A program made the position numbers and the translations under genes. A stretch of 64,000 bases of DNA. Origin: Bacteroidota bacterium. GTDB lineage: Bacteria > Bacteroidota > Bacteroidia > B-17B0 > Aurantibacillaceae. The notes beneath the pieces were generated by a model. The model was given only the letters and a program-made list of their open reading frames with translations, did not search any database and had not been told where the DNA came from. The stretch lies in NCBI GenBank assembly GCA_016708845.1, contig JADJFB010000015.1, positions 62,001-126,000 on the forward strand, written 5' to 3'. Shown here piece by piece: positions 8,612 through 17,485 of this stretch. The stretch's first letter is position 1; each line of letters opens with the position of its first letter.

Positions 8612-9016
8612 TTATTTCACAATAAAAATATTCTTTAAGAAAGCACCTTGAGTTTTGGTATTGATAAACTCGATACTAATATTTTTAGACGGCGTGCAAT
8701 TACCTTCTAGTAGGGTATTAAAAACAGAATCAGGTTTTGAATGAGAATATTTCATTCCTGAAATATGAATTAAACGATAGAGGGTATCAGTATCTGTTTT
8801 AATGAATTGTCCGTTTTTAAGAAAAATCTGAATATTGTTTTTTAAACTATCTGGTAGTTTAATGTAAAATAAATCAGATTTGTTTTTGATAATCGTATCC
8901 GTCTTGATGCCTTTTTGAAAAAACAGAAAACGATTGTCTTCTTTTTTTACTTTAAGGCTATATTGTGCGGATGCAGAAAAGGAAATGAAAAGTAATATGG
9001 AACAAATGAATTTCAT
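8612..9016 (-). CDS. Small exported protein of unknown function
   Basis: 134 residues with a clear signal peptide (MKFICSILLFISFSASAQ, cleavage after about 18), then a mainly beta-strand, Lys/Ile-rich sequence without known motifs and a single Cys near position 106. It is flanked by the POT transporter downstream and a 17-bp inverted repeat upstream that separates it from the SerA-type gene. I do not recognise the family. The signal peptide and normal codon use make it a credible gene. Confidence 0.65.
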   Translation of the reverse strand: MKFICSILLFISFSASAQYSLKVKKEDNRFLFFQKGIKTDTIIKNKSDLFYIKLPDSLKNNIQIFLKNGQFIKTDTDTLYRLIHISGMKYSHSKPDSVFNTLLEGNCTPSKNISIEFINTKTQGAFLKNIFIVK

Positions 9017-9027
9017 AAATTGTTAAA

Positions 9028-9071
9028 CACCTGTCCGGTTTATAGCAATATGGTTATAAACCGGACAGGTG
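9028..9071. repeat. Perfect 17-bp inverted repeat (strong hairpin)
   Basis: Arms 9028-9044 (CACCTGTCCGGTTTATA) and 9055-9071 are perfect reverse complements around a 10-base loop. It lies between the stop of the SerA-type gene (9077) and the start of the next leftward gene (9016). Neither side has a long T-tract, so it is not a standard intrinsic terminator. It may be a processing or attenuation hairpin or a mobile palindromic repeat. Confidence 0.8.
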
Positions 9072-9076
9072 CAGTA

Positions 9077-10027
9077 TTACTTCAATGCTTCAATTAATTT
9101 CTCAGCTAACTCTACACCAATACGTTCTTGGGCTTCGTTAGTGGCAGCTCCAATATGTGGAGTTAAAGATATTTTAGCGTGTTTTAAAATGGTTTCGTTA
9201 GGCGTTGGTTCGTTTTCAAATACATCTAAACAAGCATGGGCGATTTTACCAGAGTTTAATCCGTTAATTAAATCAGTTTCATCAATTACGCCACCACGTG
9301 ACGCATTAATTAAAATCACACCATTTTTCATAGCTGCAATTTCTTTTTCGCTGATCATTTTTCCACCTGGCACATGCATCGAAATCATATCTGAATTAGA
9401 AATTAATTCTTCCATCGAAACAGTATTGATTTTTACATCTACACCATTAGTTCCATGAATATCTAATTTTAAAACAGCTTCTTTTACAAATGGATCATAA
9501 GCCAATACTTTCATTCCGCAACCTAAAGCGATTTTAGCTGTGTATTGTCCAATACGTCCAAAACCAATAATACCTATGGTTTTATCGCGCAATTCAATTC
9601 CTTTCGAATAGTTTTTCTTTAAGTCATCAAATTTTGTATTACCAACGTTTGGCATATTTCTATTACTATCGTAAACAAAACGCACTGCATTAAATAAATG
9701 AGCAAATACTAATTCGGCAACCGAATTACTTGATGCAGCTGGTGTATTAATTACTTGTAATCCTTTTGAACGAGCGTAGTCCACATCGATATTATCCATA
9801 CCAACACCGCCACGTCCAATTACTTTTAAGTTAGGGCAAGCATCAATTACATCTTTACGAACTTTAGTGGCACTACGAACGGTTAATGCCACATAATTTT
9901 TAGCATTAATTTCAGAAGCTAAATTTTCTTGTGCTACTTTTTCGGTTACAACAGTAAAACCAGCTTTTTCTAATAAACTTTTTCCTACTGCATCAATGCC
10001 ATCGTTGGCTAAAATTAATTTACTCAT
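9077..10027 (-). CDS. serA: D-isomer 2-hydroxyacid dehydrogenase, probably D-3-phosphoglycerate dehydrogenase
   Basis: About 316 residues from the ATG at 10027; a TTG at 10033 would add two residues. Signatures in order: RSATKVRKD and GRGGVGMDNIDVD in the substrate domain, GFGRIGQYTAKIALGCGMKVLAYDP (Rossmann GxGxxG), NASRGGVIDE with the active-site Arg, the Glu of DVFENEP and the His of PHIGAATNEAQ. The enzyme would oxidise 3-phosphoglycerate with NAD+ as the first step of serine synthesis. It is of the short type lacking an ACT domain. The GRGGVGMDNID..YA and A.SNSVAE motifs favour PGDH over lactate or glyoxylate reductases, but the exact substrate is inferred. Confidence 0.85.
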   Translation of the reverse strand: MSKLILANDGIDAVGKSLLEKAGFTVVTEKVAQENLASEINAKNYVALTVRSATKVRKDVIDACPNLKVIGRGGVGMDNIDVDYARSKGLQVINTPAASSNSVAELVFAHLFNAVRFVYDSNRNMPNVGNTKFDDLKKNYSKGIELRDKTIGIIGFGRIGQYTAKIALGCGMKVLAYDPFVKEAVLKLDIHGTNGVDVKINTVSMEELISNSDMISMHVPGGKMISEKEIAAMKNGVILINASRGGVIDETDLINGLNSGKIAHACLDVFENEPTPNETILKHAKISLTPHIGAATNEAQERIGVELAEKLIEALK

Positions 10028-10051
10028 TTTCAATATATTTTTTAATGTTTT

Positions 10052-10714
10052 TTAGAATTTTAAGGATAAACCACCTTGAATAATTGGTCCACCAATACCT
10101 GCTTCAACTGCAACTCCTAAGTTTTTAATAAAATAGTAACGTAATCCAATTCCAAGTCTAAATGAAATAGGAAATGCATTTAAAATAGATGAATTTAAAT
10201 CGTTAACATCATCTTGGTCATTAACATTATCTGATCTTACAACAGAGTTTTTATAGCCAATTCCACCTACAGCATATGGATCAAGGTATTTTGAAGTAGC
10301 AAAGTGAATGTTGATTTTTGCTAAAATACGTTGTTTAGTTATACTGGCAGTGTATTTTTCTGTTTGATCGACATATATTCCTAAACTAGGATTATATACT
10401 GAATTTGTTTCCGAATAACTTCCAATTACTTTCGCATAAGTATAGTCAACTCCAATGCCAATCATTTTTGTTACCATATATTCTGCTTTTATTCCTAAAT
10501 GGTTAGTGTTTGTTACACCTATATTTTCACCAGATTCGGCGATAACTGTTTGGATGTATTTTCCAAATAGATAGGGGTAACCATAATATGGATCGATGAT
10601 GATTTTTCCTTTACCAACACAGTTAGAAGTTTCGGCTTTTTCTTGTGCATTTAAATTAACTGTAGATACAATTAAAATTAATAATGATGTAATTAATGTT
10701 ATAGCTTTTTTCAT
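10052..10714 (-). CDS. Outer-membrane beta-barrel protein
   Basis: 220 residues with a signal peptide (about 1-23, ending NLNAQ) and alternating amphipathic strands typical of an 8-stranded OmpA/OmpW-like barrel: IGIGVDYTYAK, QRILAKINIHF, PYAVGGIGYK, FRLGIGLRYYF and the C-terminal GGLSLKF ending in Phe. Small barrels of this class serve as porins, stress proteins or anchors; no specific ligand can be named. It sits between moxR and the SerA-type gene with 12- and 24-base gaps and is probably cotranscribed from further upstream. The location next to the SurA/PPIase cluster fits a cell-envelope theme. Confidence 0.72.
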   Translation of the reverse strand: MKKAITLITSLLILIVSTVNLNAQEKAETSNCVGKGKIIIDPYYGYPYLFGKYIQTVIAESGENIGVTNTNHLGIKAEYMVTKMIGIGVDYTYAKVIGSYSETNSVYNPSLGIYVDQTEKYTASITKQRILAKINIHFATSKYLDPYAVGGIGYKNSVVRSDNVNDQDDVNDLNSSILNAFPISFRLGIGLRYYFIKNLGVAVEAGIGGPIIQGGLSLKF

Positions 10715-10726
10715 AGTGATTTGTAT

Positions 10727-11689
10727 TTATTTTAATTGTTCAATAATTGCTTCAATACTCATTCCATCAGCTTCTGCTTTATAATTACGGATGATACGAT
10801 GTCTTAAGATAGCATTAGCTACAGCCTTTACATCTTCGATATCTGGACTATATTTTCCATTAATGGCAGCGTGGCATTTTGCTCCCAACACTAAAAATTG
10901 AGAAGCTCTTGGTCCAGCTCCCCAAGCTAAATATTTTTTTGTTACTTCTGAACTAAACTCAGAATTTAAACGTGTTTTGTTTACCAATTTTACGGCGTAC
11001 TCTAAAACATTATCCGCTACAGGTATTTTACGAATCACATTTTGGAAATATAAAATTTCTTCAGCAGAAATAATTTTATTTAACTGAACTTTAATATCTG
11101 TTGTGGTTAATTTAACTACTTGTAATTCTTCCTGAAAGCTAGGATAATCTAACCACACGTTAAACATAAAACGGTCTAATTGTGCTTCGGGTAGGGGATA
11201 GGTTCCTTCTTGTTCAATTGGATTTTGTGTTGCTAAAACAAAGAAGGGGTTTCCTAATTCATACTTTTTACCCGCTGCAGTTACACAACGTTCTTGCATG
11301 GCTTCTAATAAAGCTGCTTGCGTTTTTGGTGGTGTACGGTTAATCTCATCAGCTAATACAATATTTGCAAATAAAGGACCTTTAATGAATTTGAAATTAC
11401 GTTGTTCATCTAAAATTTCAGAACCTACAATGTCGCTTGGCATTAAATCGGGTGTAAACTGAATACGGTTAAATGATAAACCTAATACATCGGCAATGGT
11501 GTTAACTAATAATGTTTTAGCCAAGCCAGGTACACCAACTAATAAACAATGTCCTTTACAAAAAATAGAAATTAAAACGTTTTTTACTGTGTCATTCTGT
11601 CCAACAATTACTTTGCCTATTTCTGCATTTAATTCTTTGTATTTTACAACAAAAGCATCAATAGCTTCTACGTCGTTTTTATAGTTCAT
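10727..11689 (-). CDS. MoxR-family AAA+ ATPase
   Basis: 320 residues, the usual length. The Walker A motif is GVPGLAKT (about residues 53-60), Walker B VLADEINR (about 110-117), sensor 1 ATQNP, and the arginine-rich AQLDRFMFNVWLDYP segment follows. The C-terminal helical lid contains GAGPRASQFLVLGAKCHA, characteristic of the MoxR subfamily. MoxR ATPases act as chaperones that mature or insert metal cofactors or activate partner complexes, often with vWA-domain proteins. No BatA/BatB-type partners adjoin it here; the only vWA protein in the window is 8 kb away. It is 11 bases from surA upstream and 12 from the barrel gene downstream. Confidence 0.92.
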   Translation of the reverse strand: MNYKNDVEAIDAFVVKYKELNAEIGKVIVGQNDTVKNVLISIFCKGHCLLVGVPGLAKTLLVNTIADVLGLSFNRIQFTPDLMPSDIVGSEILDEQRNFKFIKGPLFANIVLADEINRTPPKTQAALLEAMQERCVTAAGKKYELGNPFFVLATQNPIEQEGTYPLPEAQLDRFMFNVWLDYPSFQEELQVVKLTTTDIKVQLNKIISAEEILYFQNVIRKIPVADNVLEYAVKLVNKTRLNSEFSSEVTKKYLAWGAGPRASQFLVLGAKCHAAINGKYSPDIEDVKAVANAILRHRIIRNYKAEADGMSIEAIIEQLK

Positions 11690-11700
11690 ACTATTTTATA

Positions 11701-12642
11701 TTAAGGATTAATAATCCAATTATATTCTAATTTGCAAGAATTAAATTCTGGGTCAATTTTTATATAAGTAGATTTTGATTTTTTTGTAATCCAATTTTTA
11801 ATCAATGTTTTTTGTCTATCAAATGAAGCCATATTTAATAATCGGATATAGTCATCTTGCATATTGGCTTTATGAGGTTCTGTTCTTGATTTTAAATAAA
11901 CAATACGCCAAGCTTGTTTTGCATCCGCACCAACATGATTAATAACTGGACTTACATCTCCAACCTTCATTTGGTTTTCTAACATAAATACTAAGTTTTG
12001 ATCCATCTCAGCAATCTCATCTAATTCCCATCTTGTACTATTAGCGTTTGGATTTATTAATAAACCTCCGCTTTGTTTTGTGTCTTTATCTGAGCTAAAT
12101 TTTAAAGCAGCATCTTCAAATTTAAGAGTGCCACTAACAATGGCATCTCTAATACTATCTAATTGCTCTTTTGCTTTAATTAATTCTAACTGAGAAATTT
12201 TAGGCGACATCAACACATGTCTTACATCCACGGATTCTCCTTTACGAGCCACTAATTGCATAAAGTGGTAACCATAGCTCGTTTCAAAAATTTCAGAAAC
12301 TTCTCCTTGTTTTAATCTAAATGCTACAGCTTCAAATTCAGGAACCATTTGTCCACGCATTACAGATTCGTAACGACCACCATTTTTTGCAGAACCTGGA
12401 TCTTCGCTATATAATGCAGCAATCACACTCATGCTTTCTCCATTTACAACGCGTTGTCTGTAAACTTCTAATTGCGCTCTAACAGCAGTTTTAGCTTCAT
12501 CGGTAATAGGAGGTTTTCTAACAATATGACCTAATTCTAGTTCAGAATTTACTAAAGGCAAACTATCAATTGGAAGGGTATTGTAAAAGGCTCTTACTTC
12601 GCTTGGTGTTAGTTTTGCTTCACCAGTTACTTTTTGCTGCAT
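11701..12642 (-). CDS. surA: SurA-type periplasmic PPIase chaperone, C-terminal fragment with the parvulin domains
   Basis: 313 residues: a helical stretch, a first parvulin domain (RQRVVNGESM...SEDPGSAKNGG...TSYGYHFMQL), a second degenerate parvulin-like domain (RDAIVSGTLKFEDAALKFSSD...QSGGLL) and a C-terminal helix. SurA escorts nascent outer-membrane proteins across the periplasm. The first Met at 12642 is internal to the full protein: the upstream frame (12627-13046) reads RNQLLAQK and this one continues MQQKVTGEAKLTPSEV once one A is added to the T5 run at 12642-12646. The full product would run from 13046 to 11701, about 448 residues, the normal SurA length. Confidence 0.87.
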   Translation of the reverse strand: MQQKVTGEAKLTPSEVRAFYNTLPIDSLPLVNSELELGHIVRKPPITDEAKTAVRAQLEVYRQRVVNGESMSVIAALYSEDPGSAKNGGRYESVMRGQMVPEFEAVAFRLKQGEVSEIFETSYGYHFMQLVARKGESVDVRHVLMSPKISQLELIKAKEQLDSIRDAIVSGTLKFEDAALKFSSDKDTKQSGGLLINPNANSTRWELDEIAEMDQNLVFMLENQMKVGDVSPVINHVGADAKQAWRIVYLKSRTEPHKANMQDDYIRLLNMASFDRQKTLIKNWITKKSKSTYIKIDPEFNSCKLEYNWIINP

Positions 12643-13046
12643 TTTTGAGCTAACAATTGATTGCGAACGTCATCTCTTAATTCATCTTTAAATACACTGA
12701 TACGTTTATTATAGAACGCTTCAAATTTTTCTTCGCTACCTAACATTCCAACGTAATACTGAATACGTCTATCTAATTCCCCATCAACTTCAGCATCAGT
12801 AGCTGTAATACTATCTCTATCTGCTTGGGCTAATAATAATTTTTGAAATAATAAATCTTCAAATATTTTGCAACGAGCATTTTCTGCAAGTTCCTTTTTT
12901 TCTTTTTGTTGAATTAAATTGGTTTCTATTTCAGATAATAGTAAAGGATTTTTGCCAACAATGGCAACCACTCTATCCAAAACTTGAGGTTGAGCGTTTG
13001 ATATACATACTAAAAATAAAAGGGCAATACTAAGTTTGATGTTCAT
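12627..13046 (-). CDS. surA: SurA-type periplasmic PPIase chaperone, N-terminal fragment
   Basis: Signal peptide (about 1-18, ending ISNAQ), then the SurA N-domain opening LDRVVAIVGKNPLLLSEIE and the helical arm to QLLAQK. It then runs out of frame for four residues (CSKK) to a stop, where the downstream fragment takes over. The break is in a short A run (T5 at 12642-12646 on the plus strand). Nine bases separate its start from the upstream SurA-like lipoprotein, so the chaperone genes are probably cotranscribed with moxR and the barrel gene. Confidence 0.87.
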   Translation of the reverse strand: MNIKLSIALLFLVCISNAQPQVLDRVVAIVGKNPLLLSEIETNLIQQKEKKELAENARCKIFEDLLFQKLLLAQADRDSITATDAEVDGELDRRIQYYVGMLGSEEKFEAFYNKRISVFKDELRDDVRNQLLAQKCSKK

Positions 13047-13055
13047 TTTACTAAG

Positions 13056-13928
13056 TTAATTATAAATTTCTAATTCTTTATTTGTTTTAGCTTTATCAAA
13101 AAAATCTTTTTTAATAGCCGTTATTAATTTTTCTTTACGTTGGTTAATCAACCTGTTTTTAATATTTTTCTTTTCAAAGTTCAATGGAGATAAGGTGTTT
13201 TTTGATTTTACTTCAATAATTTTCAAAAAATAAAAACTTGAAGCATCGGTGAATTCAAATGTTTTACCGTTTTTAATATCATATTCAGGAACCTCATTTA
13301 ACTGAGTCATTTCCTTTTTTAAATCATCAAACATTAGCCAAGTATTATCGTTCATGAAAAAATTATTGGCGTACTGTATGCACATACTTTTTAAAGGCTC
13401 CGCATCTTTAGGGTTATTTGAATAACATAATTTTTTTAATTTATCGATATTGGGAATATTGATAGGCGTTTTTACGTATAACACTTTAACGATATTATTT
13501 TTCAATAAAAAATTTTGAGCATTGTTATTGTAGTATTCTTCTATTTGCGCAAGAGTAACATTTGTATCAAGCTTTTCGTTAATGAGCTTTGTTTGAAATT
13601 TATAAGTTAATAATTCTTTTTTATAATCTTCTAATTCTTTCTCTACATTCAGTTCTTCTTCTGTTAAATAATTAACGGCTTGCTGGTAAAATATTTCGTT
13701 ATAAGCCCATTTATTTACAAAGGTTTGAACAAAGGCTAAACTGTCGGATTTTGATAATCCGGGTTGAGATATTTGTTTTAAATCGGTAGCATATAAAACA
13801 CTTGCGTTTACTTTAGCAACTGGTGTACCTTTATCTTCGGCTACACCTGTTGTTTTATTGCATGATGAAAATGAAAGCAATAAATGCCCAATTATACAAG
13901 TGTTAGCTATGGATTTTAAAAAAGTCAC
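13056..13928 (-). CDS. SurA-like periplasmic lipoprotein without parvulin domain
   Basis: About 290 residues starting at GTG 13928. A lipobox-like LSFSSC around residue 23 indicates lipidation. It resembles the N-terminal chaperone core of SurA/PpiC proteins: VAKVNASVLYATDL, SDSLAFVQTFVNKWAYNEIFYQQA, EIEEYYNNNAQNFLLKNNIVKVLYV. The PPIase motifs themselves are absent. An ATG lies 7 bases upstream in another frame; one base fewer in the A4 run would fuse it as MKVTFLK, so the true start is uncertain. It lies 9 bases upstream of surA and is likely an auxiliary outer-membrane protein chaperone; this role is inferred from context. Confidence 0.72.
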   Translation of the reverse strand: MTFLKSIANTCIIGHLLLSFSSCNKTTGVAEDKGTPVAKVNASVLYATDLKQISQPGLSKSDSLAFVQTFVNKWAYNEIFYQQAVNYLTEEELNVEKELEDYKKELLTYKFQTKLINEKLDTNVTLAQIEEYYNNNAQNFLLKNNIVKVLYVKTPINIPNIDKLKKLCYSNNPKDAEPLKSMCIQYANNFFMNDNTWLMFDDLKKEMTQLNEVPEYDIKNGKTFEFTDASSFYFLKIIEVKSKNTLSPLNFEKKNIKNRLINQRKEKLITAIKKDFFDKAKTNKELEIYN

Positions 13929-13943
13929 TTTTCATTTATAAAA

Positions 13944-13980
13944 CAAAAAGGCTGTATCATTAATTGTTACAGCCTTTTTG
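13944..13980 (-). terminator. Rho-independent terminator after the double-parvulin PPIase
   Basis: Perfect 13-bp arms (13944-13956 and 13968-13980, core AGGCTGTA/TACAGCCT) with T5 at the end on the minus strand. It separates the PPIase gene (stop 13997) from the lipoprotein-surA-moxR group. Confidence 0.85.
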
Positions 13981-13996
13981 TAATAGTGTTGTTTTG

Positions 13997-16102
13997 TTAT
14001 TTTACTGTATTTAAAACTTCTTCGTTTACTTTAACAGTGTATTTGTTTTTAAGATATGCTAACCATTCTTTTTCTAAATAGTTTTGGTAGTCAGCAGTAA
14101 TCATTCCTTTTGCTTCTGCAATCGTTTTTGGAGTTTTCTCCATTACCTTGTTGATCACTAAAACTGTTACTTTACCATCTTTAGCATCTTTTATATCAGT
14201 TGCTACAACGCCCACTTTCCAGTTTGCATCTACGTTTTTGTTTTCACCTTTTAAGTAAGTAATGCTTTCAGGAGTTACGTTTAATTGAGATGTTTTATTT
14301 ACAGTCTCCGTAATTTCTTTTTCTGATTTCCCTTTCTTCAACATCCCACGAACTTCTTTAGCAATTTTATCATTTGCACAATTGTACATCGTTACATCTG
14401 CGCGCTCATCCCATAAAAAGTTGTTTTTATTTTTAGAATAGTACTCTTTTAAGCCAGTCGTATCTTTTACAGCTTTGCTCCAAACTTTTTGATCTGTTAA
14501 GTCAAATAATAAAATACCATCACGGTATTCTTTTAATAAATTACGGAACTCAGGGTATTTAGATTCTAAATTTGAGTCTTCGTAATTAATAACAGTTTCG
14601 TCTACAAAATCTTTATATGCTTGTTGTAAAAGCATATTGTTATCCATTTTTGGACGAGCAGTTTGGTGTGTTTCAATAAACTTAGCAAGGTCGTTTTGAG
14701 TATATTTTTTTGTACCTAAATTAAATAGTTCTTTGTTACCTAATTTAGCAGCTTTAGTAGCTTCCCATTTACCTTGACAAACAGTAGTATCAATTACTTT
14801 TAAAAAATCTTTTTTAGCAACTAAATTCTCTTTAAAGTTATTTTCTTTTTTAATTTTTTCAATTAAAGATTCTCTTCCTGCTTGCGTACGGCTATCTTTT
14901 CCAATACGTTGTTTTAGGTCGCCTTTCATTTCGTCAAATGGCGCTAAACCTTTTTTATCCAAACGTTTTACAATATGCCAACCGTAGTTAGTTGTAAAAG
15001 GTTCGCTATAATCGCCATTAGCTTTTAATGCAAAGGCAGCTTTTTCAAATTCAATTGGCATGCGACTGCTTCCAAACCATTGCAATTGTCCACCTTTTTC
15101 TGCGCTTGGTTTGTCATCAGAAAACTGGCGTGCTAAATCTTCAAATTTTTCGCCAGCTTTTAACTTAGCGTATAGCTCATCAATTTTGGTTTTTAAATTT
15201 GCCTTGTCTTTTTCTTGCATGTCTTTAGCAAACTTAACCATGATGTGCGCAGTTAAAATTTCACCTTGACTAGGGCGTTTATCAGACACTTTTAAAATAT
15301 GGTAACCAAAACGAGTTCTTAAAGGCATACTTGTTTCGCCAACGTTAGTTTTAAAAGCAGCATTTTCGAAAGGGTAAACCATTTGTAAGGAAGTAAAGTA
15401 ACCTAAGTCCCCACCGTTATCAACAGCAGAAGGATCTTCAGATGTTTTTTTTGCTACGGCTGCAAATTTATCGCCTGTAGTATTTAAAGCAGCAGCAAGA
15501 CCTTTAATGGCATTTAATTTGGCATTATAATTTAAAGTATCTTGTTTGTTAGATGCTTTAGTTAAAGCAGAAGAACTTTTCTTTAATAAAACTTCGTACT
15601 CAGCAATTTTTGCTGCTGATGGAGCTTTTCCAGCTAATGCATCACGAATAATAATTAAACGTGTATATGCCTCAATTGTATCTTTTGGTAAAGCATCTTC
15701 AGCTAAACGAATTAAAATATGTGCTGCTTTAACTTCAGTTTTCATACGTTCGTATGCTTCTTGTAATAAGGCATCGTTTACGTTTTTATCAGTTAAATAA
15801 GGAGCGGCTAATTGCTTGCGGTAACCTCCTAATTCTGTTTTAAAAGCACTGTTAGTATCTAAGCCATTTGCTTCAGCTTCAAATACTTTCATTTTAAATG
15901 TTGAAAATAAATCAACATATTCTTTAACTGATTTTTGTTCTTTGTTTACTTCTTTCCCACTATTCTTATGGTAAACGTTTTCGAACTCACTTTTATAAAC
16001 GGGTTTACCGTTTATTGTCATAATAACCGGTTCGCTTGTTTGTGCTAAGGAAGTAAAACCGATAGCTGATAATGTTAAAATTCCTAAAGTACGATTCTTC
16101 AT
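13997..16102 (-). CDS. Periplasmic peptidyl-prolyl isomerase with two parvulin domains (SurA/PpiD-like)
   Basis: 701 residues. Signal peptide (about 1-20, ending SLAQ), then PVIMTINGKPVYKSEFENVY, a SurA-type opening. Parvulin domain 1 (about 125-275) begins KAAHILIR and ends TRFGYHILK; an Ala/Lys-rich helical insertion of about 70 residues splits it. Domain 2 (about 280-390) runs from TAHIMVKFA to NYGWHIVKRLD with FSDDKPSAEKGGQL. About 300 residues of coiled or helical C-terminal chaperone sequence follow. Proteins of this shape are widespread in Bacteroidota and handle envelope or T9SS cargo folding. It is probably expressed with the TlpA-type gene 61 bases upstream and ends at its own terminator. 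Confidence 0.9.
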   Translation of the reverse strand: MKNRTLGILTLSAIGFTSLAQTSEPVIMTINGKPVYKSEFENVYHKNSGKEVNKEQKSVKEYVDLFSTFKMKVFEAEANGLDTNSAFKTELGGYRKQLAAPYLTDKNVNDALLQEAYERMKTEVKAAHILIRLAEDALPKDTIEAYTRLIIIRDALAGKAPSAAKIAEYEVLLKKSSSALTKASNKQDTLNYNAKLNAIKGLAAALNTTGDKFAAVAKKTSEDPSAVDNGGDLGYFTSLQMVYPFENAAFKTNVGETSMPLRTRFGYHILKVSDKRPSQGEILTAHIMVKFAKDMQEKDKANLKTKIDELYAKLKAGEKFEDLARQFSDDKPSAEKGGQLQWFGSSRMPIEFEKAAFALKANGDYSEPFTTNYGWHIVKRLDKKGLAPFDEMKGDLKQRIGKDSRTQAGRESLIEKIKKENNFKENLVAKKDFLKVIDTTVCQGKWEATKAAKLGNKELFNLGTKKYTQNDLAKFIETHQTARPKMDNNMLLQQAYKDFVDETVINYEDSNLESKYPEFRNLLKEYRDGILLFDLTDQKVWSKAVKDTTGLKEYYSKNKNNFLWDERADVTMYNCANDKIAKEVRGMLKKGKSEKEITETVNKTSQLNVTPESITYLKGENKNVDANWKVGVVATDIKDAKDGKVTVLVINKVMEKTPKTIAEAKGMITADYQNYLEKEWLAYLKNKYTVKVNEEVLNTVK

Positions 16103-16163
16103 AATTGTGTTATTTTTTTAAGGCTAGCAAATTTATAATTTGTTTTTAATTTTATGTAGTCTA

Positions 16164-17273
16164 TTATTTAATAATTTCCTCAAGTTTTGCATCCAATTCG
16201 GCACCTCTTAAGTTTTTAGCAACAATTTTACCTTCTTTATCCAATAATAAGTTCTGAGGAATACTAGTAATACCATATAATTTACCAGCTTCATTGCCCC
16301 AACCTTTTAAATCACTAATTTGAGTCCAGGTTAAATTATCTTTTTCGATGGCTTGAATCCATTTTTCTTTTACTTGGTCAAACGACACACCTAATACGGT
16401 AAAACCTTTGTCTTTATATTTATTGTAAGCATTTACCACGTTGGGATTTTCTGCTCGACAAGGACCGCACCAACTAGCCCAAAAATCCACTAATACGTAT
16501 TTACCTTTTAAATCTGTTAAGTTTACCATTTTGCCATTTGGGTCGGCTTGAGCGAAGTTTAAAGCAGGATAACCAATAGTAGTTCCACGAATTTGAGTTA
16601 TTTTTTCTTGGGCTAATTTACCATATTTTGTGTTCAAGATGCTTTTATCTAAAAGAGCGACCACTCTTTCTAATTCTTCAACAGGAGCCGTAGAGTTTTG
16701 GTGATTATAGTAAATCGCATAACCACTAACAGCAGATTTTGGATGCGCTTTAATAAAATTCTCCATGGCTAATTTAACTTCAGCTTCCATGCCTTTGTAT
16801 TCGGCCACTTTTTCGTTCATGGTAGCTGCATCGCCTTTGTTTTTAGCTTCGTTATAGGCATTTACTAAGGCTTGTTGTCTAGTTCCAAAACCAAACATCA
16901 TGGCATTATAATCGTTATAGTCTTTTTGCGTTTGCCCACCGCTTACTTTACCTTTTGGTAAGCTATCAATATGAGCCGAAATAGTAGTTTTTCCACCATC
17001 AATAAAGAATATTAAGTTAGGTTGCTCGTTAATATTACGAGAGCGAGTCATCCAATACATATTGGGTTCTTTGCCTTTACCAGTAAATGCAAATTTACCA
17101 GCTTTTACTTTAGCGCTGTCGGTAAAGTCTTTTCCGTCCCATTTATGGTGAATATATGTATATGAGTTATCAGGAGCATTTTTTAAATCCCCGTTGATAC
17201 TATAGTTATAAGGTGTTTGAGAAAAAGAGGCTAAAGAAAAAGCCGAAAATACTATCGTGAAAAATTTTGTCAT
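16164..17273 (-). CDS. TlpA-family thiol:disulfide oxidoreductase with N-terminal DUF4369-like domain
   Basis: 369 residues with signal peptide (about 1-18, ending ASFSQ). The first 130 residues form a beta-rich domain of the DUF4369 kind found in Bacteroidota thioredoxins (YNYSINGDLKNAPDNSYTYIH). The C-terminal 140 residues are an AhpC/TSA-TlpA thioredoxin fold with the redox site WASWCGPCRAE (Cys-Gly-Pro-Cys) and the cis-Pro in GITSIPQNLLLD. It would reduce or exchange disulfides of envelope proteins or cytochromes. The start ATG at 17273 lies 21 bases from a TACATTTG -7 box on the minus strand. Confidence 0.9.
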   Translation of the reverse strand: MTKFFTIVFSAFSLASFSQTPYNYSINGDLKNAPDNSYTYIHHKWDGKDFTDSAKVKAGKFAFTGKGKEPNMYWMTRSRNINEQPNLIFFIDGGKTTISAHIDSLPKGKVSGGQTQKDYNDYNAMMFGFGTRQQALVNAYNEAKNKGDAATMNEKVAEYKGMEAEVKLAMENFIKAHPKSAVSGYAIYYNHQNSTAPVEELERVVALLDKSILNTKYGKLAQEKITQIRGTTIGYPALNFAQADPNGKMVNLTDLKGKYVLVDFWASWCGPCRAENPNVVNAYNKYKDKGFTVLGVSFDQVKEKWIQAIEKDNLTWTQISDLKGWGNEAGKLYGITSIPQNLLLDKEGKIVAKNLRGAELDAKLEEIIK

Positions 17274-17293
17274 TATTTTTGATATTTAACTAG

Positions 17294-17301
17294 CAAATGT
17301 A
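17294..17301 (-). promoter_or_regulatory. Candidate -7 box for the TlpA-type gene
   Basis: The minus strand reads TACATTTG, matching TAnnTTTG, about 21 bases before the ATG at 17273. No matching TTG was found at the right distance upstream, so the call rests on one box. Confidence 0.4.
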
Positions 17302-17455
17302 GTTTTTATTGTGGGAGTAGGGCGTTTTGATTCGTTAAAAAATGAAAATTTTGGAGGTTAAATAGTTTTAAAACGTATAAAACTTCAAAAATGGGTTTAG
17401 GTTTAATTAATTGTTAAATGTAGCTTACTTTATTGTCATTTTTATTCACAATCGG

Positions 17456-17485
17456 TTGCTGGTGTTTTAAAATGTCTTATTTTTG
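17456..17485 (+). promoter_or_regulatory. Strong Bacteroidota-type promoter of the lamin-tail protein gene
   Basis: TTG (17456-17458), 19 bases, then TATTTTTG (17478-17485): a full consensus match with ideal spacing. It leaves a leader of about 90 bases before the ATG at 17584. Together with the minus-strand box at 17294 it accounts for most of the 310-base intergenic region. Confidence 0.75.

Noticed and set aside
15060..15800. Plus-strand ORFs inside the double-parvulin gene
   Set aside because: Shadow frames of the minus-strand PPIase with no independent signals.
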